Shown here one piece after another: positions 1 through 9,517 of a stretch of DNA of 23,031 nt (the stretch's first letter is position 1; every line of letters begins with the position of its first letter). The DNA lies in assembly GCA_040383945.1 (NCBI GenBank), contig JBEICN010000014.1:1-23031 (forward strand), written 5' to 3'. Source of the stretch: CAIVSN01 sp040383945 (GTDB lineage Bacteria; Patescibacteriota; Gracilibacteria; BD1-5; UBA2023). Below the pieces are notes generated by a model. That model made no database searches. It was given only the letters and a program-made list of their open reading frames with translations, and had not been told where the DNA came from. A program made the position numbers and the translations under genes.

Positions 1-770
1 ACGGCGTCTTTTTGGAAATCGTACATCTTGTTCCAAATCACGGATTCTTTGAATCCGGTTTTTTCGTTCGCAAGTTCATCTTCCGTAATATCCTCCAAAA
101 ATTCGTCGAAGATATTATAGAGCGTGAGATAGTAGATGAATTCAGGCGAATTCTCCTTGTAGAGGTTCGAAATATAATCGGCTACCTCCCGGGTAATGTC
201 CTGAAGGGATTCGCTGTCCTGCCAAACCTGTTCAAAGGTACTCAAAAAATATTTCGTCGTTTCGTAATCGTCGAATTTGATGATGTTCCGGATGATGGAA
301 TTATCGTTTTCGAATCCGAATCCGGCACTGCTGAATTCATCGATTCATTGGTACGCGAAAGTCTCGTTTACATTCTCAAGGATAAACTGAGGCTGTATGA
401 ATCGATTCGATTTGTTCGATTTGAATTCCACTTTCGCCTCAATCCATTTTCGGCATTCTTTCGCTATCGCACGTCATTTTAATTCGTTCTTCAGATTGAT
501 TTCGAATTCGGAACCGTTTATGGCTTTTTTGATGGCGTTCGTATTGATTTCAAACATCCGTTGTTGTTTCTTCTGTGATTCCTTTTCCAAAAAAGCCGAA
601 TCGGTAAAGATGAATCGGAGTTTCTCTATTCCGCTCAATTCGTTCCTGAGGCTATCGAATCCGTAAATCGAAAAAATGGCCGCAGCCACATTGAGTCGTG
701 CTCCTCTTTTTATATTCCCCTGAAGGTCTTCTCAAACCTTTTGAGTCTTATTGTTGAAATTTTGAATCAT
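1..770 (-). CDS. DEAD/DEAH-type helicase with N-terminal PLD-like region (3' truncated by window edge)
   Basis: About 256 N-terminal residues of a large protein that leaves the window at its left edge. The opening matches, from memory, a family of roughly 1000-residue superfamily II helicases that begin with a phospholipase D-like module. Recognisable blocks are AAAIFSIYGFDSL, LRFIFTD, GSEFEINLKNELK, NSPEFIYYLTLYNIF and the Q-motif-like YDFQKDAV, which comes just before the window edge. The helicase motor itself is not visible. Three in-frame TGA codons (732-734, 474-476, 345-347) must be read through, as glycine in table 25. I start at the ATG at 768-770, because the GTG at 689 would cut off a family-like N-terminus (NIKRGARLNVAAA). 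Such proteins often sit in accessory or defence-type loci; that role is inference here. Confidence 0.72.
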
Positions 771-1034
771 GACTGTTTAAAACGAAAGCGGCATATTGTT
801 TAACCGTGAAATCATACAGGATTATAGGGAATATACAATATGGAAATGAGGGTGGATTAGATACAAATAAAGTATCGATTTAGGTTACTTTAAGGTGAAT
901 TAATGGGGTTCAAATTAAAATTGGAACTGGGATTAGAAACTCTAGGACAATTTTGTGAAACCTGGTCGAACTGAATTCACCTCAAAACTTCTGAAGACAG
1001 TATCAAAATCCAATAAAGACGACTGAAAGTGAAA
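771..1034. other. AT-rich intergenic region without a convincing gene
   Basis: This stretch lies between two divergent genes. A 37-codon table-25 frame on the plus strand (903-1016, one TGA) is open but short and resembles nothing I know, so I do not call it. An inverted pair (AGGTGAATT near 892 and AATTCACCT near 975) is too far apart to be a clear hairpin. Confidence 0.4.
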
Positions 1035-1062
1035 TTGTTTTATATCACTACTTTCATATAAT
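1035..1062 (+). promoter_or_regulatory. Candidate sigma70-like promoter for the 1083 gene
   Basis: TTGTTT (1035-1040) and a perfect TATAAT (1057-1062) are 16 bp apart, about 20 bp upstream of the ATG at 1083. A bulged inverted repeat (TGAAAGTGA around 1024, TCACTACTTTCA around 1045) overlaps the spacer and could be an operator. Confidence 0.45.
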
Positions 1063-1082
1063 TTTATAAATTAAAAAAATCT

Positions 1083-1376
1083 ATGCAAGAACTTGATAGT
1101 TATTATAAAAGCTACATAGCTGAACATATAGCTGAACGAAAAAGAATATCTAGAAGATATTCTGACTACACGCCTGAAACAAATACATCTAAAACTGAGT
1201 ACACGCCTGAAACAAATACATCTAAAACTATGGGTGATTTAAAAATGGAAGATAAAATAATAAACAATTGTTGATTCAGTATTTGAAAATTACAGTTCAA
1301 CTACAATAGGCAATCTAGACCAAAAACTCGTGGTCGAATAAAATCACTTCAAAATAAAGTACACTTTTACAGGTAG
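1083..1376 (+). CDS. Small hypothetical protein with 11-residue tandem repeat
   Basis: A 97-residue frame, open only if TGA at 1272-1274 and 1284-1286 is read as glycine. With the standard code it stops at 63 residues. The N-terminus is charged and helical (YKSYIAEHIAERKRISRRY). It is followed by two copies of YTPETNTSKT joined by one Glu, a low-complexity Thr/Glu linker, and then a basic C-terminus. I recognise no family. It ends 4 bp before the macro-domain gene, so the two may be co-transcribed from the promoter just upstream. It could also be spurious, because table 25 lengthens random frames. Confidence 0.35.
1167..1229 (+). repeat. 33-bp tandem duplication (two copies)
   Basis: A 30-bp block (1167-1196) followed by GAG recurs without change at 1200-1229. 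The 33-bp period keeps the reading frame and duplicates 11 residues of the small ORF. The perfect identity points to a recent slippage or duplication event. Confidence 0.85.
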
Positions 1377-1380
1377 CCTC

Positions 1381-1860
1381 ATGCCCACCCTCGAAATTTT
1401 CCACGGAAGCATTCTCGATGCCCCCTGCAAAGCTATCGTTATCTCTATCTGAGAAAACGGCATACTTCAGTGAGCCACAGCAAAGGCGGTTGGAGAAAAA
1501 TTTTGACCGAAGCTCCAAGAAAAATTACTCGCCATGGCTCCGATTGCCAAATGGGAGGTTCGACATATTCATATGGAAGGGTATGACTTATTCTTTGGAA
1601 GACCATTTGATTATCGACTACGACAAATGACGATACTGGGAGTAGAGTCTGTCATCAGAAACAGTCTCAAAATTGCCAACACTCTATGAATCTCTGAAAT
1701 GGCGCTTTCCGCGATCTCAGAGAATTATATGCCCAACAACGAAAATCAAATCAACGCCATCACCCACTTGGCAATCTCTTCATTTTTTGAGGAAAATACA
1801 AATCACTCCGTGAAAAAAATCTATTTGGTGAATTTTAGCAAAGAGGTATTTCGACTATAA
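1381..1860 (+). CDS. Divergent macro-domain-like protein
   Basis: A 159-residue protein that can be read only with TGA as glycine (1450-1452, 1471-1473, 1504-1506, 1687-1689). Four of its roughly nine glycines are TGA. The order of elements follows the macro domain (ADP-ribose binding or hydrolysis): strand plus G-S-I-L-D (residues 8-13) where macro domains have GDIT, KAIVISIGENG (18-27) where they have DAIVNAAN, LQGATAKAVGEKFGPKL (29-45) where they have GGVAGAIHRAAGPEL, ALSAIS near residue 107 for the FPAIST strand, and a final KKIYLVNFS strand. The catalytic Asn is not obvious, so the protein may only bind its ligand or may have drifted. I infer macro domain from this layout, not from strong identity. 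The ATG follows the preceding stop by 4 bp. Confidence 0.5.
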
Positions 1861-2032
1861 TCCTGAGTGATTTGCACCGCAACACCTGCGAATACTCTGA
1901 AGCCATCGACTTGACGAGCCGATACTCTCAGAATCTCTCCCCAAAAAAATAGAGGTTATCAAATACATACTACTGGGCAAATTGATATGGAAAATCAAAG
2001 CTTTGGCATAAAATAGAAAAATACCAACTCCG

Positions 2033-4222
2033 ATGCTCCACAACCTCCCCCACCCCCGCTTCCCCAAACGCCACGCCTTTTTCATCGCGTCCGCCCTTCT
2101 TCTCCTCGCCTTTTCCGCGGCACTCTTCCACCTCTGGTGATCTTCTCTCAACCTTCCCTCCCCACAACCTTCTCCCCAGATCCTCGACCGCAACTCCAAC
2201 TCCATCGGAGAAATTCTCAATTCCGACGGACAGCGGTATATCCCAATTTCAGATTCCGACCTTTCCCCCGTGCTTGTCGCCGGGCTCGTATCGCTCGAAG
2301 ACCGCCATTTTTACTCGCATTACGGTGTAAGTCCAAGCGCGGTAGCACGGAGCATGTACCATAATACAAAAGTTCTTCTCGATCTCTCCGAGAGTGGTAT
2401 GCAGTGAGCCTCCACTATCACCATGGGACTCGCAAGAAATATTCTCGGTATCAACCGCGAGCGTACTATTGCTGGGAAAATCAGGGAAATCCTGCTCGCC
2501 CTCCGCATCGAATCCCGCTATTCCAAGCAGGAAATCCTGATCGAATACCTCAACCGAGTGAGCTTTGGTCGGCTCTCCACTGGTATCGGAGCGGCGAGCG
2601 AGGCGTATTTTGGTAAACCACTCCGCTCGCTCACGCCCGCCGAGAACATCGCTCTGCTCGCCCTTATCCGTAACCCGTCCCGCTACGACCCCGTCCGCGA
2701 GCCAGAAGCCTTTCTCGTGCGGATGGAACTCGTAACAAATATGCTCGAAACGAACCATGTTCTCACTCATGAACAGGCCGAAATCATCCGTCAAGAACCC
2801 CTCGTCTGGACTCGCCCCAAACCGGAACTCCCCTACGTCGCCGACTTCGTCAAGTCCATCGCAAAAGGAGAAAAATCCGGGATTCTCAGCTCATCCGAAA
2901 CCTCGGAAATCGCCAAAAACCTGGCAAACGGCACCAATCTCATCACCTCCATCGACTCTGGGCTCACTCGCCGTATCGAAGCCATCGCGGATTCCATTCG
3001 CACGGGCCTCCAATATCGCAACGTCTCGGATTATGGCATTCTTGTGGTCGACCGCGCTACGATGAAGGTCCGCGTTCTCATCGGTGGAGCCGACTATGCC
3101 GGGAAAGCTGGTCAGGTCAATGCGGTATTTGCTCCACGGCAGGTGGGCTCAACGATGAAGCCATTCACCTACCTCCTCGGGATTGAAACTCGCGGACACT
3201 CGATGTCGGACACCATCCTCGACGCGCCCGCGAGCTACCTCACGGCGGACGGAAATCCCTATGAGCCAAAGAATTATACGCTTAGCTACCGTGGCAATAT
3301 TTCTCTCTCAGAAGCCCTCGCCGGTAGCGTGAATGTGCCAGCGGTCAAAATAGCCCAGGAGGTCGGAGCAGAAAACCTCCTCGCTTTTGTGCAATCACTC
3401 GGGGTCACGAGCTTGAAAGAGTCTGCCGATCATTACGGACTCGCGCTCACGCTCGGTGTCGGGGAAATCAGCCTCTGGGAATTACTCCGAGCCTATACGA
3501 TTTTTGCGGACGAAGGTCGACTGCATGATTTTTCCCTGGTAGAAAATACTATATCCGAAACCGGAAAATCGATTGCCAAACCCGAGTCGATTGCCCAAAT
3601 CGTGGACACACTTTCAAGCCACATATACAAATCCGAAGAATTCCCAACGGGCAGCGCGCTCGACTTCGGGGAAGGGAAAGTATTCGTCAAAACTGGTACG
3701 AGCCGGAATTTTCGAGATAACTATGCGGTCGGTTTCACCGAGCGATATATGATTGGAATTTGGACTGGCAACAAGGATGGATCCAACATGCGCGGTGTTT
3801 CGGGAGCGACTGGAGCCGGAGAAATCTTTGCCGCTATCGTGAACGAACTCGGGGAATCCGAAGGTCAGGTCATCTCGGAATCCGCTCGCGAATCCGATAT
3901 TAGCACCATGAAACCCACTGCCAAAAAACCGTTTTCGGAAGAACCTCTCACGATTTCTTCCCCGCTTCCTGGTACAAAATACCGTAAGGACTCCGATATT
4001 CCCACCGACCGTCAAACTGTCACCGTCAAATACTGGAGCCAAGCAAAATACGACCGAGTTATCATAACACTCGTGTCCGATGGAGCACCCACAAAAAATA
4101 TCCCAATTACACATGGAAAACTCCCTATCGGACAACTCCCACCAGGGAATTACACCGTCCGAGTAGAAGGGGTTTCAGATAAAAAATCCGACGTCGCAAC
4201 CGTGCGGTTTGAGATTGAATAA
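2033..4222 (+). CDS. pbpC: Penicillin-binding protein 1C-like bifunctional murein glycosyltransferase/transpeptidase
   Basis: A 729-residue class A penicillin-binding protein that polymerises and cross-links peptidoglycan at the outer face of the membrane. Residues 15-36 form a membrane anchor. The glycosyltransferase domain shows the catalytic Glu in LEDRHFYSHYG (E89) and the motif GASTIT (125-130). The transpeptidase domain has SxxK (STMK, 373-376), SxN (SVN, 432-434) and KTG (553-555). The last ~90 residues resemble the BiPBP_C domain typical of PbpC. TGA at 2138-2140 and 2405-2407 reads as glycine. The second is the first glycine of the invariant GASTIT motif, one of the best proofs of the code. 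I chose the ATG at 2033 because an in-frame TAA lies at 2009-2011. A start at 2423 would lose the anchor and the catalytic Glu. Confidence 0.92.
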
Positions 4223-4240
4223 TTCTTTTTTTCCGCTTAT

Positions 4241-4268
4241 TTGACTTTTGCAATTTATAAAATATAAC
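4241..4268 (+). promoter_or_regulatory. Candidate sigma70-like promoter for the Clp-type ATPase gene
   Basis: TTGACT (4241-4246) and TATAAC (4263-4268) are 16 bp apart in the gap after pbpC. They lie about 85 bp upstream of the ATG at 4352, which suggests the ATPase is transcribed independently of pbpC. Confidence 0.55.
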
Positions 4269-4351
4269 TACTTCTAACGCTACACATACCAAAGGGTTTC
4301 CTCCCCTCACAAGTGTACTTCCCCGAAGGTCTTATTCATTTCCTCTTTACT

Positions 4352-5950
4352 ATGTGAATCCGCTTTAACGAAAGTAGCGTCGAGACCTATTCCAAAGAAC
4401 TCGTTAGCCTGCTTGATCTTGAAATTCACGGTCTAGAAGGTGCAAAAAAAGCTCTTGCAAGGATCCTCGCCAAACCAAAAATTCCCCTCATTCAAAATAG
4501 TGGCGGGCCACTTGGAGTTGTCATGATTGCCGGGCCAACAGGGGTGGGGAAAACGGAAATCGGTCATGCGCTCGCGAAAATTCTCTATGGTTCCCGCGAT
4601 CGACTCACATATATCCCTTGTGATACCCTCCAAGAGTCACACTCTCTCTCGCGACTGACAGGCTCCCCGCCATGATACATCAACAATGGTGATGCCACTC
4701 CATTGGCTGATACGATGTTGTTCAAAGGATACGAAGAAGCTCGAGAAGCAAGATGTCTACATGAGCTCGTCATGGGTCGTTCCGGATCTGCCATTCTTAT
4801 GTACGACGAGATTGAAAAAGCACATTCGATGGTACGACAAGGACTCTTGACTGGGATGAGTACGGGAATATTCCGACTCACGTCCTGAAAAGAAATCAAT
4901 TCAGATTCTCGGGTTCATGTGGCACACTCTTGTGAGACACCGCTTCATAATACGATTATCATATTTACTTCAAATGTTGGGGAGCATAATTTTACTCTAC
5001 TTAACGACAGGGCAAGTATAGGATTTCAGGAGCCCTCTGTTATTCAGGAGCGTGAACGTGAAAAACATTTTCTCAAAGAACTCAAGCGCGAATTTAGCCC
5101 AGAATTTCTCGGTCGTATCGACTATATCGAACGGGCTCGAGCACATACTACCGAAGATACCCGTGCTGTCGCCACCCTCATGATCAACAAATGGAAGCGT
5201 TCCATGTGTGCGAGTTTTGGCGATAGAATCGAAGTGGTAACCGATACCCCAGCGATGGTAAAATCACTCGTGAGTAAAGTTAACCCAGAAAGTGGGGCGA
5301 GATTTCTCAGTCGACAATTCAAATTGCGAGTAGAGGATGTATTTGAAAATGGGATTCCCGACTATTTTCTTGACTCGCTTGAAGACACTAAGTATGTATG
5401 TAAGGTTGGAGTAAATGCTATAGGAGAAATAGAATTCCAACTCGATCCAAGCAAGAAAAAATATGCACAACAGGCTCTAGATCGTGCAAAAAACTCCGAA
5501 TTAAAAAACCTTCCACAAATTATGGAAGCCATCAATCGTTATCAAGCGGTCGCTCACCTTTCTAGTTTTGATGATGATCTCAAAGGCGAGCTTGAAGCCG
5601 ACCTCAAAAAGTGCAGAAAACAACTCTACGAACTCGGAGTCGGACAAAACATGATTCGGAGGCTCGACGGAAAACATGTCGAGAATTATATTCAATATCT
5701 TGATACATTTCTCCATACATACGACGGGGTAGTCAGCTCTATGCACGGAGTATTCGAAATCGAGATTTCTATCCTCAAGGGAATGATTCGTTACGCTCTG
5801 AAAATAGAGAAAAAACAAAGTGTTCCCGTGATCGATACCATGCTACAACTCCTCGCAAAAAGTGGGTACCCTGAACTCACTCAAGCTCAGATGCAAAAAA
5901 TCGGGAGCCTCATCCATCAAAAACAGTTACATACCTTAGGTATAGCCTAA
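4352..5950 (+). CDS. Single-ring Clp/ClpB-D2-type AAA+ ATPase with C-terminal extension
   Basis: A 532-residue protein whose AAA+ core matches the second ATPase ring of ClpA/ClpB/ClpC unfoldases. It has Walker A GPTGVGKTE (61-69), the substrate-pore segment SRLTGSPPGYI (100-110), Walker B ILMYDEIEKAH (148-158), sensor 1 in FTSNVG (N208), an arginine finger in EFLGRID (R255) and sensor 2 in ESGARFL (around 317). There is no N-domain or D1 ring. About 180 helical, charged residues of unknown function follow the small domain. TGA at 4355-4357 (second codon), 4673-4675 (the G of PPGY) and 4886-4888 reads as glycine. Downstream lies a strong terminator, so it looks monocistronic. ATP-driven protein remodelling is likely; partner and substrate are unknown. 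Confidence 0.82.
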
Positions 5951-5970
5951 TAGCTTTCTCTCTTCATTTT

Positions 5971-6010
5971 AAAATCCTCTTTCAAATCGGTTCGGAAGAG
6001 GATTTTTTTA
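5971..6010 (+). terminator. Rho-independent terminator after the Clp-type ATPase
   Basis: An 11-bp perfect stem, AAAATCCTCTT (5971-5981) with AAGAGGATTTT (5996-6006), has a 14-nt loop and a T-rich 3' arm and tail. It begins 20 bp after the stop codon at 5950. Confidence 0.85.
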
Positions 6011-6091
6011 GGAGGAACTTCGAGACTATTTTTTGAAGTTCTCACCATCACCTTCGTTTTACAACTCCCGCATTTCCCATACAATCTGACT

Positions 6092-6964
6092 ATGAAACGA
6101 CTGGTCCGATCGGATATACCGGGTGATTACTACTACTACCGCTCTCACTCGGAAGCATATTTTTCATCGGTCGTAGAATGGGAAAACGACGAAGGATTTT
6201 CAACGGTCCACGAGGGAGGTTTCTATGGCTTCATCCGTCATTTTTGGTTCCAGCTCTTTTCCATCGCTTACTTTGAGAAGTGCGACTATGTCCCCGATTC
6301 TACCTCACTCCAGAAGTACGGCTTCCACCGAGGTCTCGCGTTCTGGTCGGGCTGGAGGCGCGAATCGCCCGGACCCGGCTGGTACCGCCTTCCGGACTAC
6401 TTCGCCTGGATCTACCACCACTCTACCCGTTCAGCTTTCTCTGTACTCATTCCCGAATATTGGAAAAAATGGTCGCCCGGACCTCGCGGGCATCGCAAAG
6501 CTATACGTAAATCCCTCGAATCTGGAGATATTTGCATAGATACGGAGGCCACGATCGAAGATTTTCTCGCCATCTACCGCAAGACAAAACTCCCCCACGG
6601 CTGGAAGAATTTTCTCATCCACCGGCACAAGCGACTTTTTGCACAAAAGCGCAGTCATCTCCGTACCTACCTCGCCTCAGCAAACGGAAAAATCCTTGCC
6701 GGAGCAGTATTCCTCGACGACGGGCCGACGAGCACCTACCTCATAGCATTCCAGGACGCGAGCGCCAAACCACTCCACCTCGGGCTTGCTATTATCGACC
6801 GATGGTTCGAAGAATCGCTCGGGAAGGGGTTCGAGTTCTTGGATTTCGACCATATGCATGATCGCTACGATCCTGATTCGTACTTGGGGTATACGCAGTT
6901 CAAGTCAGGGTTAGCGGATTATGATGTGAAGTTTGAGGGGGTGTGGGTGAGGGGGTGGTGGTAA
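6092..6964 (+). CDS. GNAT-fold acyltransferase, FemAB/BioF2-like
   Basis: A 290-residue protein. The C-terminal half has the layout of the Acetyltransf_6 (BioF2-like) GNAT domain, which is shared with FemAB/FemX aminoacyltransferases of peptidoglycan bridges: HRKAIRKSLESG (around 134-145), an ATIEDFLAIYRKT helix, then GKILAGAVFLDDGPTSTYLIAFQD (broken here only by numbering, around 199-222), and a final block GFEFLDFDHMHD. The N-terminal half is rich in Tyr, Trp and Phe and corresponds to the first, poorly conserved GNAT repeat of such proteins. No TGA codon occurs in the frame. It stands alone between a terminator and the convergent metK. A role in cell-envelope acylation or aminoacylation fits the family and the nearby penicillin-binding protein but is inference. 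Confidence 0.62.
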   Translation: MKRLVRSDIPGDYYYYRSHSEAYFSSVVEWENDEGFSTVHEGGFYGFIRHFWFQLFSIAYFEKCDYVPDSTSLQKYGFHRGLAFWSGWRRESPGPGWYRLPDYFAWIYHHSTRSAFSVLIPEYWKKWSPGPRGHRKAIRKSLESGDICIDTEATIEDFLAIYRKTKLPHGWKNFLIHRHKRLFAQKRSHLRTYLASANGKILAGAVFLDDGPTSTYLIAFQDASAKPLHLGLAIIDRWFEESLGKGFEFLDFDHMHDRYDPDSYLGYTQFKSGLADYDVKFEGVWVRGWW

Positions 6965-7170
6965 AAATAGATGAAATTGCGGGATAGATTTTAGTATAAA
7001 ATAGTTTTTACTACTTTTATTTTAGCGTTTTTTATTTTTACATGGATTTCAAATTCAGTATAACACCAAACCATCTCCGTGCTATTTTATAAAAAACAGC
7101 TTTTCAAACTATGACCATTCTATGAATAATTTTTATATGCATCTCCGCTCCAACAGCTAATCTACCCAAA

Positions 7171-7241
7171 TTCAAAAAAGACTTTACGCTAATATAAAAT
7201 CTTTTTTGAAACTTAAATTTGCATTGGAAAATTTAAGTTTC
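7171..7241 (-). repeat. Two overlapping perfect inverted repeats at the 3' end of metK
   Basis: One hairpin pairs GAAACTTAAATTT (7208-7220) with its complement at 7229-7241 and reaches the first base of the metK TAG. A second pairs TTCAAAAAAGA (7171-7181) with TCTTTTTTGAA (7200-7210). The arms overlap at 7208-7210, so the two hairpins compete. On the minus strand the second one ends in a T-rich arm and could stop metK transcription. The first lacks a T-tract. Confidence 0.6.
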
Positions 7242-8398
7242 TACAAAGCTCCCCGGAGCGCCTCCACCCTATCCACTCTCTCCCACGTAAACGCCTCCTC
7301 TTCCCTCCCAAAATGCCCATACGAAGCACTCTTCTTGTACCTCGGCACGAGTAGGTCAAGCATCCGCACAATTCCCTTCGGCCGCAAATCAAAATGCTCC
7401 ATCACGAGCTTCTCAATCTTCTCGTTCGAAATCTTCCCTGTTCCAAAGGTATCCACCATGAGCGACACTGGTCGTGCCACCCCGATCGCGTACGCCACCT
7501 GTATCAGGCACTTCTCTGCGAGTCCAGCTGCCACGATATTTTTCGCGACATAGCGGAGCGCGTACGCTGCGCTACGGTCCACTTTCGATGGGTCCTTTCC
7601 GGAGAAGGCTCCTCCGCCATGCGGCGCGGAACCCCCATAGGTGTCAACAATTATTTTTCGCCCGGTAAGTCCACAGTCCCCCATTGGTCCACCGATAACG
7701 AACCGCCCCGTAGGATTCACGAGGAACTTCGTCTTGGCAGTAATCATAGAAGTCGGAACCACCGGCTTGATAATCGTTTCGATCACCGCCTCAGTCAAAT
7801 CCTTGTGACTTACTTCAGGGTGGTGCTGGGTCGATACGACGATAGTATCAATATCCACTGGCTTCCCATCTACGTACCGGAAGGTAATCTGGCTCTTGGC
7901 ATCGGGCCGGAGGAAAGGCAAAATATTTTCTTTGCGGACTTTTGCCTGCTGTTCCATGATACGGTGCGCATAATATATCGGCGCCGGCATGAGCGTTTCC
8001 GTCTCGTTGCAGGCGTACCCGAACATAAGTCACTGGTCGCCCGCTCCCTGGTCGAGGTCGAGCCCCCGGCCTTCGTCAACGCCCTGCGCGATATCGGGCG
8101 ATTGCTTGTCGTAGCAGACCATGACGGCGAGGGTATTGCCGTCGTAGCAGAGGTCGGAAGAATTATATCCGATGTCCGTTATGGTCTTGCGGGCAATGCC
8201 GATATAGTCGATGTTCGCCGTGGTGGTGATTTCCCCAGCGAGCACACAGAGCCCAGTATTGACGAGGGTTTCGGCAGCCACGCGAGCTCGGGGATCTTGC
8301 TCCAAAATAGCATCCAAGATAGCATCAGAAATCTGGTCCGCGACTTTATCGGGATGCCCCTCGGACACAGATTCGGAAGAAAACAAGTATTCGCTCAT
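7241..8398 (-). CDS. metK: S-adenosylmethionine synthetase
   Basis: A 385-residue cytosolic enzyme that makes S-adenosylmethionine from methionine and ATP; the length is normal for the family. Visible signatures are SEGHPDK (12-18), the methionine/ATP loop GAGDQGLMFGYACNET (118-133) and the P-loop-like GGGAFSGKDPSKVDRSAAY. TGA at 8030-8032 stands for the invariant glycine in GDQG. A standard-code caller would split the gene there into 122 and 261 residues. The ATG at 8396-8398 gives the canonical N-terminus (SEYLFSSESVSEGHPDK). A SAM-I riboswitch and terminator lie directly upstream, so expression should fall when SAM is plentiful. The gene is transcribed alone; it is convergent with the acyltransferase gene. 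Confidence 0.97.
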
Positions 8399-8420
8399 AT
8401 TGTAAAAAAAGTAATTTAAT

Positions 8421-8451
8421 AAAAAATCCCTTTCCTGAGAAAAGGGATTTT
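8421..8451 (-). terminator. Riboswitch expression-platform terminator upstream of metK
   Basis: Read on the minus strand, an 11-bp stem (arms 8441-8451 and 8423-8433) with a 7-nt loop runs into six T. It ends about 20 nt before the metK ATG, between aptamer and gene, which is the position expected for SAM-dependent termination. Confidence 0.85.
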
Positions 8452-8481
8452 GCTTGAGTGATATGAAAATTCATACGTCGA

Positions 8482-8606
8482 ACATCTGTCCCCTAAAACT
8501 AGGAGCAGGAATTGGCACCGATTTTCCAAATCCAGACACTGGATACTTATAGTTGGTTGCCGGAACGCTTCAAACGAGCCTGATCTCTCGCGTTCTCTCG
8601 GGATGT
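8482..8606 (-). promoter_or_regulatory. SAM-I (S-box) riboswitch aptamer
   Basis: Reading the minus strand, the S-box core blocks appear in order: CGAGAGATCAGG, GAAGCGTTCCGGCAACC, a CCAG...CTGG hairpin, GGTGCCAATTCCTGC and GACAGATGT. The P1 helix pairs ACATC (8602-8606) with GATGT (8482-8486). A terminator hairpin and metK follow. By family knowledge, SAM binding stabilises P1 and allows the terminator to form, which turns metK off. Confidence 0.92.
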
Positions 8607-8757
8607 GCAGAGGAGTGTAGTGTATATTTATCAAAATGCAAACAACAGTATATTGATGTCAATTTAAAAGTTTACGACATTTCCTCGGTAATATGTCTTG
8701 TGACAGCGAGTATGGAAAAATACAGGCTGATAAAAAATGGCGGAGAATCTCCATCGC

Positions 8758-9513
8758 TTAGTGCAAATCTCAACCATTAAGACTAAAAAAGCGAGAAAAA
8801 AAACTTTTGATGTTTTCTTCAATCTGAATTGGTCCAAGATATCCTGCATCCAAAATTGCAGATTCAAGCATCTTATCAAAACCAGTAATAATTACTGCTC
8901 CTGTGAAAAGAAGGACTATTCCAAGGGATCTTTTGAACCAACCATTTGGATTTACGGCAAACTTCAACTTTTTCACCACTGACTGACCACCAAAAGCAAT
9001 CAGAAGCAAAATGAGGGCAAGTCCTATAACATATGCGAGAAGATGTAATATTCCGAAAAAAAAATTAGCAGGAAGTATAACGGCGAGAATAAGTGCATAG
9101 GTTGGGGAACAAGTAGTAAATACTGGACCAAGTGATGCTCCAAGCAAAATGGCACTTTTTGTACTTTTTCAATCCCCGCTCATGTGCATCAAGCTCTTTG
9201 CCTTATGTAAGCCAAATGTAATGTTTATCCAACTCCATAAATTTGGAAAGACCATAATCAGTCCATAGAAAAAAAGGATTCCCCCGGAAAGAAACGTCCA
9301 AAACGATTGTGGAATGGAGAGAAAAATAGTTGTTCCCTTGAGCAACAAGCTAAACATAAAAACCGATGTAGCAAGCGAGGCGATGATAATGAAAGGAGTC
9401 TTTACATTTTTTTCACCAGCACTCCCTCCCAAAATAACGGGGAGTAGCACGAAAATACAGGGGGCAAGTACCGTAAGTACGCCTGCTAGAAATGAAAGAA
9501 CCAGTTGTGTCAT
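8758..9513 (-). CDS. CcdA/DsbD-type membrane thiol-electron transporter
   Basis: A 251-residue, highly hydrophobic protein with about six membrane helices, the size and layout of CcdA and of the membrane domain of DsbD. These carry electrons across the membrane through a cysteine pair. One Cys lies in helix 1 (LAPCIFVLLP, C19) and the other in TTCSPTYALIL (C135), as in the family. TGA at 9169-9171 joins the two halves as glycine. TGA at 8770-8772 is read through and adds G-D-L-H before TAA. The ATG lies 4 bp after the stop of the membrane thioredoxin gene, so the two form an operon. The natural inference is that this protein recharges that thioredoxin outside the cytoplasm. Confidence 0.8.
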
Positions 9514-9517
9514 GATG

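Noticed and set aside
12..482. A 156-codon plus-strand frame at the left edge
   Set aside because: It is antisense to the helicase N-terminus, which matches its family over the whole length once TGA is glycine.
3614..4135. A 173-codon minus-strand frame
   Set aside because: It is antisense to the transpeptidase end of pbpC, which shows SxxK, SxN and KTG.
7111..7200. A hydrophobic 28-residue plus-strand frame
   Set aside because: Too short, no family, and it runs into the palindromes at the metK end.
7394..8419. A 341-codon open frame on the plus strand
   Set aside because: It lies antisense to metK, whose frame carries all family motifs and a riboswitch. The plus frame is an effect of codon bias in metK.
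8720..8757. A terminator after the CcdA-like gene (GGAG...CTCC followed by a T-run on the minus strand)
   Set aside because: The stem has only 4-5 bp and the T-run is offset by several bases. Possible but too weak to list.
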